Shown here: piece by piece, positions 34,719-42,648 of the stretch
How the letters are laid out: every line of letters begins with the position of its first letter
Position numbering within the stretch: the first letter of the stretch is position 1
Origin: Pyrinomonadaceae bacterium
GTDB taxonomy: Bacteria; Acidobacteriota; Blastocatellia; Pyrinomonadales; Pyrinomonadaceae
Reading direction: 5' to 3'
Length of the DNA stretch: 64,000 bases
Assembly (NCBI GenBank): GCA_014380365.1
Contig: JACMJZ010000004.1
Location: 212,851 to 276,850 of the forward strand
The notes under the pieces: model-generated
Told to the model about the DNA's origin: nothing
What the model saw: only the letters and a program-made list of their open reading frames with translations
The model's database searches: none
Translations under genes and position numbers: made by a program

Positions 34719-35107
34719 TTACCCAGCCCTCCATAAATCGCTCTTGCCAGTTGAATGCCGATGGCTTCGGCGCTGGATCCTGGCTTCACGTCGATTGCGC
34801 CACCATTCACGTGCGCGATTTCAACATCTTCTGTGGCCGCTATCGGCGACCCCTGTTCGCTAGAGAGTCGCGTCAATTCGCGTTCGAGAGCATCGCCAAT
34901 CGCGTATCGATTCGCGGGATCGAAGCCTTGCAGCACCAACTCCTCAATGTCCAATTCGACTAACTGCTCAGGACGACGCGACAATCCGGGACTGAAGCGC
35001 GGTAGTGCGGCAGCCGGATCAGCCAACGAAGGCGGCGTCACAACTTCACCACTGCTTCTCGGTTCTACCCGCTCCGTCACCGCTTGTGGCTGTTCGCCTT
35101 CATTCAT
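34715..35107 (-). CDS. Small eCIS-associated protein, possible cargo adaptor
   Basis: 130 residues, acidic, without signal peptide. The N-terminal third is low complexity; the centre (ELDIEELVLQGFDP, then ALERELTRL) is predicted helical, and the C-terminus (IGIQLARAIYGGL) is an amphipathic helix. I do not recognise a family. It overlaps the ATPase stop by four bases and the first cargo start by four bases. Small proteins at the junction of ATPase and cargo genes could serve as loading adaptor or chaperone; this is inference from position only. Confidence 0.7.
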   Translation of the reverse strand: MNEGEQPQAVTERVEPRSSGEVVTPPSLADPAAALPRFSPGLSRRPEQLVELDIEELVLQGFDPANRYAIGDALERELTRLSSEQGSPIAATEDVEIAHVNGGAIDVKPGSSAEAIGIQLARAIYGGLGK

Positions 35108-37134
35108 ACCCAGCCTCTGATTTCTGCATCAGTGAGAGACTTCTCCAACTTTGTGTACTCGCCCTGTGCGGAGCGCAGCAAATGTGTCATGCGTACGGGT
35201 TCGCCGGCATCGGCGGCGAGGAACGCAGCGTTTAAAGCGATGTTGCGAATGTTTCCGCCCGCGACGTTCAGCCGAGACAACTTCTCGGCGTCCAAATGCT
35301 CCGTCGGCGTTTCGCAGGGAAAGATGTGCCGCCAAATTTCGGCGCGTTGCGCGGCATCGGGAAACGGAAATTGCAGGATGAAACGAATACGGCGTATGAA
35401 TGCCGGATCGAGCGCGTTTTTCAAATTGGTCGTCAGGATCGCGAGTCCGCGATAGGCTTCCATCCGTTGCAAGAGATAGCTGACTTCAATGTTGGCGTAA
35501 CGATCGTGGCTGTCTTTGACCTCGCTGCGTTTTCCGAACAGCGCGTCAGCTTCGTCAAATAGCAGGATCGCGCCGCCTTCTTCCGCGACATCAAACACGC
35601 GACGCAGATTCTTTTCCGTCTCGCCAATGTACTTGCTGACCACCGCGCTCAAATCGATGCGATAAAGATCGAGTCGCAGTTCGTTGGCCAGGACCTCAGC
35701 CGCCATTGTTTTTCCCGTGCCGCTCATGCCGGAAAAAAGGGCGCTGATGCCAAGGCCGCGCGCGCCCTTCTTTTCGAAACCCCAGGTCTCATATACGGTG
35801 ACTCGCCGACGCGCGTGCACAGCCACTTCGCGCAAGGATTGCAGTTGCAGACCGGGCAGGACCAGGTCTTTCCAGCTGGCGGCGGGTTCGATCCGTTGGG
35901 CCAGATCGTCGAGCCGGGGTCGCGCCTGCATGCGGCAGGCATTCCACAATGCCTCGCCAAACTCGGCGTCCGTCACCTCGTCTGCCTCTGCTCTGGACCC
36001 GGTTTGGCCCAGTGCTACGGCCCGCGCGGCGAATACTTTTTCCCGGCTGAGATTGAATTGAGAGGCAATCACCCCGACCTCACCGTCGAGGCAGAATGGC
36101 GTTTCCCTTAGCACTGTTTGCCAAATATCTCGTTGCTCGCACGCGGTCGGTTTCCGCACCTCGAACGTCAGTAGTGACTTCTGCTGATTGCGCCACCGCT
36201 CCGCATTGCTGATTATTAGCGGGCTGTCGAGACTGCCAATGAGCCTATTGATCGAGGCCACTCTGGCAGCATCAGTGACCTCGAGTTCATGGCATTCAAG
36301 TAGTAACGCAGAGTTGCTCAAACCGGCTTCGCGTTTCCACAGGCGGATCAAACCTTCCAGCTCAGTGGCGCCGGGCGGCAGCGATTGGCCCGAGAGCAAA
36401 CAGACTCGCAAGCCAAGCGCTCCGCAAGCAGCAACGGCGATTGCGCGCATGTCCGTCAATTCCACCCCACAGAGCTGAACTATCGGCAGCGACCCCCCTG
36501 TCGAATCCGTCCATGAAGCGGCGATGCGGCGAACCAGGGTGCGATGCGAGGGGACCAACTCACCGGTCTCGTAAAGTGGTGCGATGAAGCCAGCCAGCCG
36601 GTCATCGATGTGTTGCACTCCGGTGAGGTAGTTCAAAATGCGTTCGTCAATTCGCAACTGGCTGCGAGTCAACACAGGTCCACTGCCGACTTCGATCAGG
36701 CGCCAATAACGCAACGGAGAAGCAGGGCTCATCGCGCTCCAGTGTGCTTCGGGCAGTGCGGCCATCGCTAGACTGAAACTGGGAAACGCTCGCGCGGGAT
36801 CGCCTTGCGCCTCGGCGCAGAGCGCGGCAAAAGCGGAATCCACTTCGATGCCGGCGCAAAACAACAGCACGTGGCGCTCAAATGCAGATAGGTCGAACAT
36901 GGCGCAGAGCGTCTGTAGCGCTGGCGGTGCGGACATCGCGGCGGCAGTCGCGGCCAACTCCTCCTGCGCGTCGCTGGGGATGTCGCCCACTTTGGCACGT
37001 GGCGGCAGGGTCGTCTCGCCCTCTTCGGGCGAACGCGCAAGGTGGCATTCGAGCGCCTTGCGCACGACGCCGACGGCTGCCATCAGGTAGCACTGGTTAG
37101 CCTCGCTCCAGTTGTTGCTCTCAGGTACGCTCAC
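35104..37134 (-). CDS. eCIS AAA+ ATPase (Afp15-like)
   Basis: 676 residues. A long N-terminal helical region (1-440) is followed by one AAA+ module: Walker A GMSGTGKT at 469-476, Walker B ILLFDEAD, sensor I LTTNLKNALD and an arginine finger FIRRIRF. Afp15-type ATPases are conserved in eCIS clusters and are needed for assembly or cargo handling rather than sheath recycling, since eCIS are single-use. It overlaps the Pvc16-like gene (four bases) and the small adaptor-like gene (four bases). Confidence 0.9.
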   Translation of the reverse strand: MSVPESNNWSEANQCYLMAAVGVVRKALECHLARSPEEGETTLPPRAKVGDIPSDAQEELAATAAAMSAPPALQTLCAMFDLSAFERHVLLFCAGIEVDSAFAALCAEAQGDPARAFPSFSLAMAALPEAHWSAMSPASPLRYWRLIEVGSGPVLTRSQLRIDERILNYLTGVQHIDDRLAGFIAPLYETGELVPSHRTLVRRIAASWTDSTGGSLPIVQLCGVELTDMRAIAVAACGALGLRVCLLSGQSLPPGATELEGLIRLWKREAGLSNSALLLECHELEVTDAARVASINRLIGSLDSPLIISNAERWRNQQKSLLTFEVRKPTACEQRDIWQTVLRETPFCLDGEVGVIASQFNLSREKVFAARAVALGQTGSRAEADEVTDAEFGEALWNACRMQARPRLDDLAQRIEPAASWKDLVLPGLQLQSLREVAVHARRRVTVYETWGFEKKGARGLGISALFSGMSGTGKTMAAEVLANELRLDLYRIDLSAVVSKYIGETEKNLRRVFDVAEEGGAILLFDEADALFGKRSEVKDSHDRYANIEVSYLLQRMEAYRGLAILTTNLKNALDPAFIRRIRFILQFPFPDAAQRAEIWRHIFPCETPTEHLDAEKLSRLNVAGGNIRNIALNAAFLAADAGEPVRMTHLLRSAQGEYTKLEKSLTDAEIRGWV

Positions 37135-38417
37135 GGAATCGCCACCGTTGGACCAACGAACACAGGGTTATTCACATCCGTACTTTGTTCGAGCGGACTG
37201 TCCGCTCCGTCTATCTGCACTCGGATCAAATAGTCACCCGGCGCGACACCACTGAAGGGAAAGACAAGCGTGTCTGTCTCTGCCGGATCAGCAGGTGCAC
37301 TGTGCGGCGCAGCATCGAAACTATAGGCGCGCGGCGCACGATTGCTCGGCGGATTCAGCTCATTCATCAGCAAGGTTGCGCGCTGCTCCTTACCGGCTTT
37401 CGGATCAAGCTTCAACGTCAGGTCTCCCGACTTCGTTCCATCCGTGGCCACGGTCACTCCAGACACCGAGACGTCCGGCGAATCGTCAAGTTTCTTGCTG
37501 ATTGCCGGGTGGAGGACGAAAGCTACGAGGTTTGACTCAACGCCGCGATGCGCGATCGGCGGTGTGCCCATCAGTGCTGGTTGCACCACCTGCAAACCAT
37601 GGACGCCGGCGCGCACACCGGCGGGCAGCTGCACGCTGATTCGCGTGTCAGTCAGATCCTGGGCGGCGGGTGTAACATCGATGCCGGCAATCGCGACCTG
37701 CGTAATCTCGCCGCGCAGCCTCCTGCCGTTGATCACAATCGTCGTGGTCGAAAGAATTGGCTCGTTTGTCCCAATCGCGGAAACAACAGTTTCGATCTCC
37801 GGCCGGCGAAGTGGAGCGACGTAGATGTTCCGCGCGCGCACCGGCAACGCCGCATGGGTTGAGCCTTCGCTCTCGATCATCACGACCGTGCCCTGGTAAG
37901 CGACCGACAAACTATACGGAGTTTGAAAAAAGACAGACCAAAGTTTTGACAACTCCTCGAGCGATAGCGAGAGTGGCGTGAACTTAACCAGCTCGATGGC
38001 GTCTGCAAGATTCGAGGTGACGAGGAAGTCGTACTTCGTTTTGGCAATCGTCTGGCGAATTAGATCACGCGTCATTACCGGCCGCGAGTGCAGCGTGCTG
38101 ACTGCGCTGCCCAGCAGCCGCTGCGGTTCGAGCTTGCCTTCGTCGCCAAAGAATGTGAGGAGGTAGTGCAGATCGAGCGCGACCTGTGAGCGTCGCGCCA
38201 GTTCACCACTGGGCCGCCTGGTGGGCAAATCGACATTGCTCATTGCCGCATTGGTCGTCACTTGATAGAGGTAAAGATTCACGCTCGTGCCCGGTGTTCC
38301 CGAGGCGTCGGGCCGGTTTGTGTTCACGACTGCGCCGGCCACATCGTTGCCGACCGCGGTCTGCAAAACTTCGCTCAGCGCCGCGGTCACACTCGCAATC
38401 GCGAGAAAGTTACTCAT
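37131..38417 (-). CDS. Pvc16/DUF4255 family protein (tube/sheath cap)
   Basis: 428 residues. The N-terminal 190 residues (LAIASVTAALSEVLQ, then VNLYLYQVTTNAAM, LDLHYLLTFFGDE, TPLSLSLEELSKLW) are the DUF4255 family, equivalent to Afp16/Pvc16, which caps the distal end of the tube and terminates elongation. The C-terminal half is two immunoglobulin/IPT-like beta domains not found in short family members. It overlaps the unknown upstream gene and the ATPase by four bases each. Confidence 0.88.
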   Translation of the reverse strand: MSNFLAIASVTAALSEVLQTAVGNDVAGAVVNTNRPDASGTPGTSVNLYLYQVTTNAAMSNVDLPTRRPSGELARRSQVALDLHYLLTFFGDEGKLEPQRLLGSAVSTLHSRPVMTRDLIRQTIAKTKYDFLVTSNLADAIELVKFTPLSLSLEELSKLWSVFFQTPYSLSVAYQGTVVMIESEGSTHAALPVRARNIYVAPLRRPEIETVVSAIGTNEPILSTTTIVINGRRLRGEITQVAIAGIDVTPAAQDLTDTRISVQLPAGVRAGVHGLQVVQPALMGTPPIAHRGVESNLVAFVLHPAISKKLDDSPDVSVSGVTVATDGTKSGDLTLKLDPKAGKEQRATLLMNELNPPSNRAPRAYSFDAAPHSAPADPAETDTLVFPFSGVAPGDYLIRVQIDGADSPLEQSTDVNNPVFVGPTVAIP

Positions 38418-39730
38418 CCCCGCCTCCCGTTGTGCTGCCGCAGATATTCATCGAGCGACATCTTTGGTTTAGGAGGCGGCGCAGTTTCAAGGGGCGGCGT
38501 TGGCGGCGCGGCGGCGCGCACCTCGATGCGTCCGATGGTCACGCGAATTATCGGCGGCCCAGCAGCATCCCGGGCTCCGCGATCTGAAGTAGTCGATGAT
38601 GGTGAAACGTGGCGCGTCGCAAAGGACCGGCGGGCTGAGTCGTCCGGCGAGCCCCGTTCATCGCGCACGGTAGACAACGGATGATAGAGATAGCTGTCTG
38701 GATCAGTGCTGCCAACTTCGTTACCTTTGGTCGTGGCCATTTCCGATTCCTTGACTCGTTTCAACGGACGCTGCACAGGATCGCCTTCGCGAACAACCAC
38801 CCGCGCAGCGACATCGAGTTTGGGCTGTACGGGAGCATTGCGTTTACCTGCGGCAGAACCATTCAGATCGGAACGATCCGCCGGCTCGAGAGTCGGAATA
38901 CTCGGCAGTTCTCTGACTTCAGACTTTCCTGCCGCCGCCATGGGTTGGGTTTCGGCAGCCTCAATACTCATCGACTGCATCGCCAGCGGTGCTCCCGCGG
39001 CCGTCGTCCTCTGACGATGCGGTTCTCCATACGACTCGGGAACCGTGACGGCCGCTGGTCGAATAGAAACTTTTGTGTTTGGAGACGCCCGACCTTCTGA
39101 GGCCGTTGAAATAGAAACTTCTTTCGGCTCGGTCGTCGATAGGGCTGAGGATTCATCAGGCTGCATTGCGGAGACAACTCCGTCTTGCCGCTCGGTGACC
39201 GGCTGGGCCGGCAACACAGTGTCAGTCTCCATCGCTCTCGTTGATTGGGTTGAGTACTCTTCAGGCTGCATTGCAGGGGCCACTCCGCCTTGCCGCCCGG
39301 TGACCGGCTGAGCCGGCAAAGCGGTGTCAGTCTCCATCGCTCTCGTTGGTTGGGTTGAGTACTCTTGAGGCTGCATTGTAGAGGCAACTCCGTCTTGCCG
39401 CCCGGTGACCGGCTGAGTCGGCAAAGCGGTGGCCGTCTCCATCACGCTCGTCTCTGGTGACGCTGTTCGGTCCTCAACTCGCGCCCGGCTCTCAGCCGCC
39501 TGGTCGTACACGGCAAGCGAATAGTTCGAAGCCGAGATCTGAGGCCTACCTGCTACTTCACCGGACTTCGCATCGCTCACCATGCCAACCGCAGGGGATT
39601 GATCGAGGACTGTTTCCATCTCGAGCCGGGGCTCGCGTGGAGCAGGCCCATACCGCGAAGCGATGAGCGGTTGGACCACACGTCGGACGCCCAGTGCAGC
39701 TTCTGATGCCCTTGTCAGGAAATCGCTCAT
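38414..39730 (-). CDS. Repeat-rich eCIS-associated protein of unknown function
   Basis: 438 residues from the ATG at 39730, which overlaps the upstream stop as ATGA; a longer frame to 39922 is only overlap into the T4-type baseplate gene. Most of the protein is low-complexity and probably disordered, with three 35-residue tandem repeats (METDTALPAQPVTGRQGGVA type). The last 50 residues are different: PPIIRVTIGRIEVRA, a Pro spacer, then KMSLDEYLRQHNGRRG, a compact tail that recurs at the end of similar proteins in other eCIS clusters (from memory). It could be a length or assembly factor. No enzyme motif. Confidence 0.72.
   Translation of the reverse strand: MSDFLTRASEAALGVRRVVQPLIASRYGPAPREPRLEMETVLDQSPAVGMVSDAKSGEVAGRPQISASNYSLAVYDQAAESRARVEDRTASPETSVMETATALPTQPVTGRQDGVASTMQPQEYSTQPTRAMETDTALPAQPVTGRQGGVAPAMQPEEYSTQSTRAMETDTVLPAQPVTERQDGVVSAMQPDESSALSTTEPKEVSISTASEGRASPNTKVSIRPAAVTVPESYGEPHRQRTTAAGAPLAMQSMSIEAAETQPMAAAGKSEVRELPSIPTLEPADRSDLNGSAAGKRNAPVQPKLDVAARVVVREGDPVQRPLKRVKESEMATTKGNEVGSTDPDSYLYHPLSTVRDERGSPDDSARRSFATRHVSPSSTTSDRGARDAAGPPIIRVTIGRIEVRAAAPPTPPLETAPPPKPKMSLDEYLRQHNGRRG
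39128..39442 (-). repeat. Three 105-bp tandem repeats in the eCIS unknown protein
   Basis: Units 39338-39442, 39233-39337 and 39128-39232 each encode one 35-residue repeat; the last is partly diverged. The exact 105-base period and high identity of the first two show in-frame expansion. Confidence 0.85.
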
Positions 39731-40464
39731 TCGCCCAGCATCTCCATGTAGTAACGGCGACGTTGCGCGCTCAGCGCCAGAATGTCGCATTCTTTCCAGG
39801 CGTAAGCGCGTGCCAGCACATGAACTTCGCGAAGGAGTCTTTGCGCCAGCACGCGAATTTCCGCACCAAGGAATGTGGCGATATCGAACGGTACACCCCA
39901 GCGGAAATCGCAAACCGGACAAGCGAGATCGATCAATATCTCAGCCTGCGGATCGCACTCCGACAGACGCGACGCCAGAACTTCAACAACTGCCGCGGGC
40001 AATTCTTCCACGGCCACAGTCTCGTGCTCCCTTTGCGCGCCGAGCACGCAACGCTTGACGAGTAACTGACGCCCGGCCTCGACCGTTTCACAGGAAGAAG
40101 CGGCCACTAAGTCGAGGCTGTTTAGCGGCCGAAATCGCACAGCGAATCCTTCCGCAGCGAGATCAAACTCTGCGTCTGAATCGCCAACCGGCAAATCGCC
40201 GCGAAGCACCGCAGTGCTCAGACTGAATTCCAGCGGCTTTCCGCAGTTGTCACACTCTGAATAGGCTTCCAGTTCAGAGCCGAAGAGACTCTCGCGCACT
40301 GCCAGCAGGTGCGCGTTGCGCTGACCGAGGCTGAGCCGCCGTAACTCGTCCGCGGTCCTTAGCGGAAACGCCGCCGACAAGACGCCGACCGCCTGTTCCA
40401 CCGGGCTACGACCATGGCCCAGCTCCCAGATGCGGACGACGTCAGCCGCCGTTAATACGCTCAT
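39727..40464 (-). CDS. T4-type baseplate protein with zinc-binding cysteines
   Basis: 245 residues. It resembles the T4 baseplate (gp26-like) family present in eCIS and contractile phages: LRRLSLGQRNAHLLAVRESLFG near 41-62, and a C-terminal helical part ending RRRYYMEMLGE. Two CxxC pairs (C71/C74 and C182/C185) flank a beta domain and should bind one zinc. It sits between tube and repeat-rich genes, overlapping the latter by four bases. A baseplate or hub role is inferred. Confidence 0.8.
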   Translation of the reverse strand: MSVLTAADVVRIWELGHGRSPVEQAVGVLSAAFPLRTADELRRLSLGQRNAHLLAVRESLFGSELEAYSECDNCGKPLEFSLSTAVLRGDLPVGDSDAEFDLAAEGFAVRFRPLNSLDLVAASSCETVEAGRQLLVKRCVLGAQREHETVAVEELPAAVVEVLASRLSECDPQAEILIDLACPVCDFRWGVPFDIATFLGAEIRVLAQRLLREVHVLARAYAWKECDILALSAQRRRYYMEMLGE

Positions 40465-40467
40465 GAT

Positions 40468-40992
40468 TTACGCGGGTTCGGTGAAGGTGGGCTCGCTCGG
40501 CTCGACCACCGCGAGATCGCGTTCCCAACCTTCGTTCTCGAGTTTGATATGCTGAATCGCCACGGCGTTGGCGTTGGCGTCGAGATCGGGCATCGCCTGA
40601 TACTCCGAGACCCAGCAACGATATACTTTGTAAGCCAGCACCACCTGGCCCGCCTCGTTGTAGACTTCGATGTAGATGTCTTTGCGAAAATCCTTGAGCG
40701 AGACTTCGCTGCCGAGGCCGGAGCCAAAGTTCCATACCTTGTTAGCCCACTTTTCAAACTCCAGGTCATGAGTGACGCCGCGATCAAGCGAGATGGCGTC
40801 ATATTTGGTGCGGCCCGGTGATTTGCGGCTACTCGAAGGGTCGCCACCCTCGCGATGTTCGACGACCTCAGTGGACTTTTTGAGGCCGCCGACTTTGCTC
40901 ACCCCGGCGACGTATTTCCCATCCCACTTAACGCGGAATTTGAAATTCTTGTACGGATCGAAACGCTGTGCGTTGACACTAAATTGGGCCAT
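40468..40992 (-). CDS. Inner tube protein (gp19/Hcp-like, Afp1/5)
   Basis: 174 residues. NFKFRVKWDGKYVAGVSKV, then GGLKKSTEVVEHREGGDPS and CWVSEYQAMPDLDANANAVA are the conserved features of the phage tail tube/gp19 family in eCIS. It stacks as hexamers into the conduit. Only one tube gene is present in the window; Afp-type systems carry two. It follows the sheath gene by 11 bases. Confidence 0.93.
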   Translation of the reverse strand: MAQFSVNAQRFDPYKNFKFRVKWDGKYVAGVSKVGGLKKSTEVVEHREGGDPSSSRKSPGRTKYDAISLDRGVTHDLEFEKWANKVWNFGSGLGSEVSLKDFRKDIYIEVYNEAGQVVLAYKVYRCWVSEYQAMPDLDANANAVAIQHIKLENEGWERDLAVVEPSEPTFTEPA

Positions 40993-41003
40993 GATCTCCT
41001 CCT

Positions 41004-42608
41004 CTAGACTTCAATTTGGCCGGCCATCTGTTGGATCTTGATGACGACAAATTCCGCGGGCTTGAGCGGCGCGAAACCAACGATGATGTTCACGATACCG
41101 CTGTTGATATCGTTCTGCGTCGTGGTTTCCTTGTCGCATTTGACGAAATAGGCGTCCTTCGGTGTCGAGCCCTGAAAGGCTCCCTGGCGAAAGAGACCAT
41201 GCATAAAGGCGCCGAAGTTCAAGCGAATCTGCGCCCATAACGGCTCGTCGTTTGGCTCGAAGACAATCCACTTAGATCCCTGGAACAGACTTTCTTCGAT
41301 GTAGAGCGCCGTGCGCCGGACGGGAATGTACTTCCACTCGCTCGCTTGCTGGTCGGCGCCGTCGAGCGTGCGCGCGCCCCAACTGATGTTGCCGAAGATT
41401 GCAAAGTTTCTCAGCGCGTTGATGCCGAGCGGATTGAGCGACCCGTTCTCACCGTCGGTGATCTTGACAGCCAGGTTTGTGCCGCGCAGATCCGCATCGG
41501 TGCCGGCGGGCGCCTTCCAAACACCGCGGTTTGAATCGGTGCGCGCATACACTCCGGCCAGCGTGCCGCTGGGACCGACATTGCGCGGACGGTTTTCGTT
41601 GAGCGGATCGGGAATCACCAGCCTGGGGAAATAGACGGCGGCGTTCGTGTGGCGGAAGCCGTCGTTGGTCTCCATCCACGAAACCATTTCCGCCGCGCTG
41701 TCGACGCTCTCAGGAATGTCGACAATGAAGAACGCCCGTTTGTTCAGGCAATACGCCTCGGCCTGCGGAATGACAACGTTCATGCCGTTCTGGTCCAGAC
41801 TGGCCGCCGCGGGAATGCAAAGAATGTTGAAGATGAAGGGATCGATGCTATCGAGCGCATGCATCCCGCTCTTGGCTGCGTCGCTGCCCACGAGCGCGTT
41901 TGATCCATTGGTGATCCAGCCAGTCGAACCTGGCTCGTCGCCGTCGTTCGCGGTGCCGGCCAGCGAAGTAAAATTCAAATCGCTCGGGCTGCCAATCACA
42001 TCGACTCCCGTGGAGGACGGCCGTTCGCCCAGACCAATATCCGTCAGTTGAATCAACTTTGATCCGGCGAGCGGATCGTTGACGACACTGCCGGCATAGC
42101 GCGGGCTCGCCTTGCTCATGCTGAGGTTGCGATGCGCTTCGGAATTGACGACCTGTTGTTTCCCGCGCACCAACGCGACTTCACGCACGACCAGATTGAA
42201 GAGCGTGGCCGGATCTGAGGTCTTGTAGTCGACCGCAACCTGAAGGTTGTTGGCCCATACGCCAGGGCTCGCCGCCGTCACCGTCAGCGTGTCCTGCAAC
42301 GGGGAGCTGCCCTGCAACGTCAGCGAGGCGGAATCAAAATTTCCTGCCGCGACGCGAACTACCCAGGCCACACTGCCTCCGTTAAGAAAAAACTGTTGAA
42401 TCGCGTAGCTGGCCTCGCTGCGCGTATCGAGCCCCCCGAATTGCCGCTCGAAATCCGCGAAGCTAGTGATGCGCACGGCTTCATCTACCGGGCCACGTTT
42501 GAAAAAATCGACAAAGGCCGTGTCTGAGGTGCTGACCCCGGTGATGGTATGGACACCACTGGGAATCTCCTCGATGTACACGCCGGGATAGGTTAATTGG
42601 GCTGGCAT
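41004..42608 (-). CDS. Contractile tail sheath protein
   Basis: 534 residues. The N-terminus PAQLTYPGVYIEEIPSGVHT and the C-terminal EPNDEPLWAQIRLNFGAFMH, then GFAPLKPAEFVVIKIQQ are canonical for phage/eCIS sheath proteins (Afp2-4). It forms the contractile outer sleeve. A strong GGAGGA precedes the ATG by four bases. Only one sheath gene is present, unlike the three in Afp. Confidence 0.95.
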   Translation of the reverse strand: MPAQLTYPGVYIEEIPSGVHTITGVSTSDTAFVDFFKRGPVDEAVRITSFADFERQFGGLDTRSEASYAIQQFFLNGGSVAWVVRVAAGNFDSASLTLQGSSPLQDTLTVTAASPGVWANNLQVAVDYKTSDPATLFNLVVREVALVRGKQQVVNSEAHRNLSMSKASPRYAGSVVNDPLAGSKLIQLTDIGLGERPSSTGVDVIGSPSDLNFTSLAGTANDGDEPGSTGWITNGSNALVGSDAAKSGMHALDSIDPFIFNILCIPAAASLDQNGMNVVIPQAEAYCLNKRAFFIVDIPESVDSAAEMVSWMETNDGFRHTNAAVYFPRLVIPDPLNENRPRNVGPSGTLAGVYARTDSNRGVWKAPAGTDADLRGTNLAVKITDGENGSLNPLGINALRNFAIFGNISWGARTLDGADQQASEWKYIPVRRTALYIEESLFQGSKWIVFEPNDEPLWAQIRLNFGAFMHGLFRQGAFQGSTPKDAYFVKCDKETTTQNDINSGIVNIIVGFAPLKPAEFVVIKIQQMAGQIEV

Positions 42609-42648
42609 TGATTCCTCCTTCTTTCAGTTAAATGCTTCCGATGATTTT

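Noticed and set aside
39128..39442. 105-base repeats considered as a non-coding repeat array
   Set aside because: They keep the reading frame and encode a 35-residue repeat of the protein 38414-39730.
39731..39922. Extended N-terminus of the repeat-rich eCIS protein
   Set aside because: It would overlap 64 codons of the T4-type baseplate gene; the ATG at 39730 gives the normal four-base overlap.
11227..42608. Prophage or type VI secretion system instead of eCIS
   Set aside because: No capsid, portal, terminase, integrase or lysis genes, and no TssJLM, TssK or ClpV. Presence of the Afp15-type ATPase, Pvc16 protein and LysM/gp25 set fits eCIS.
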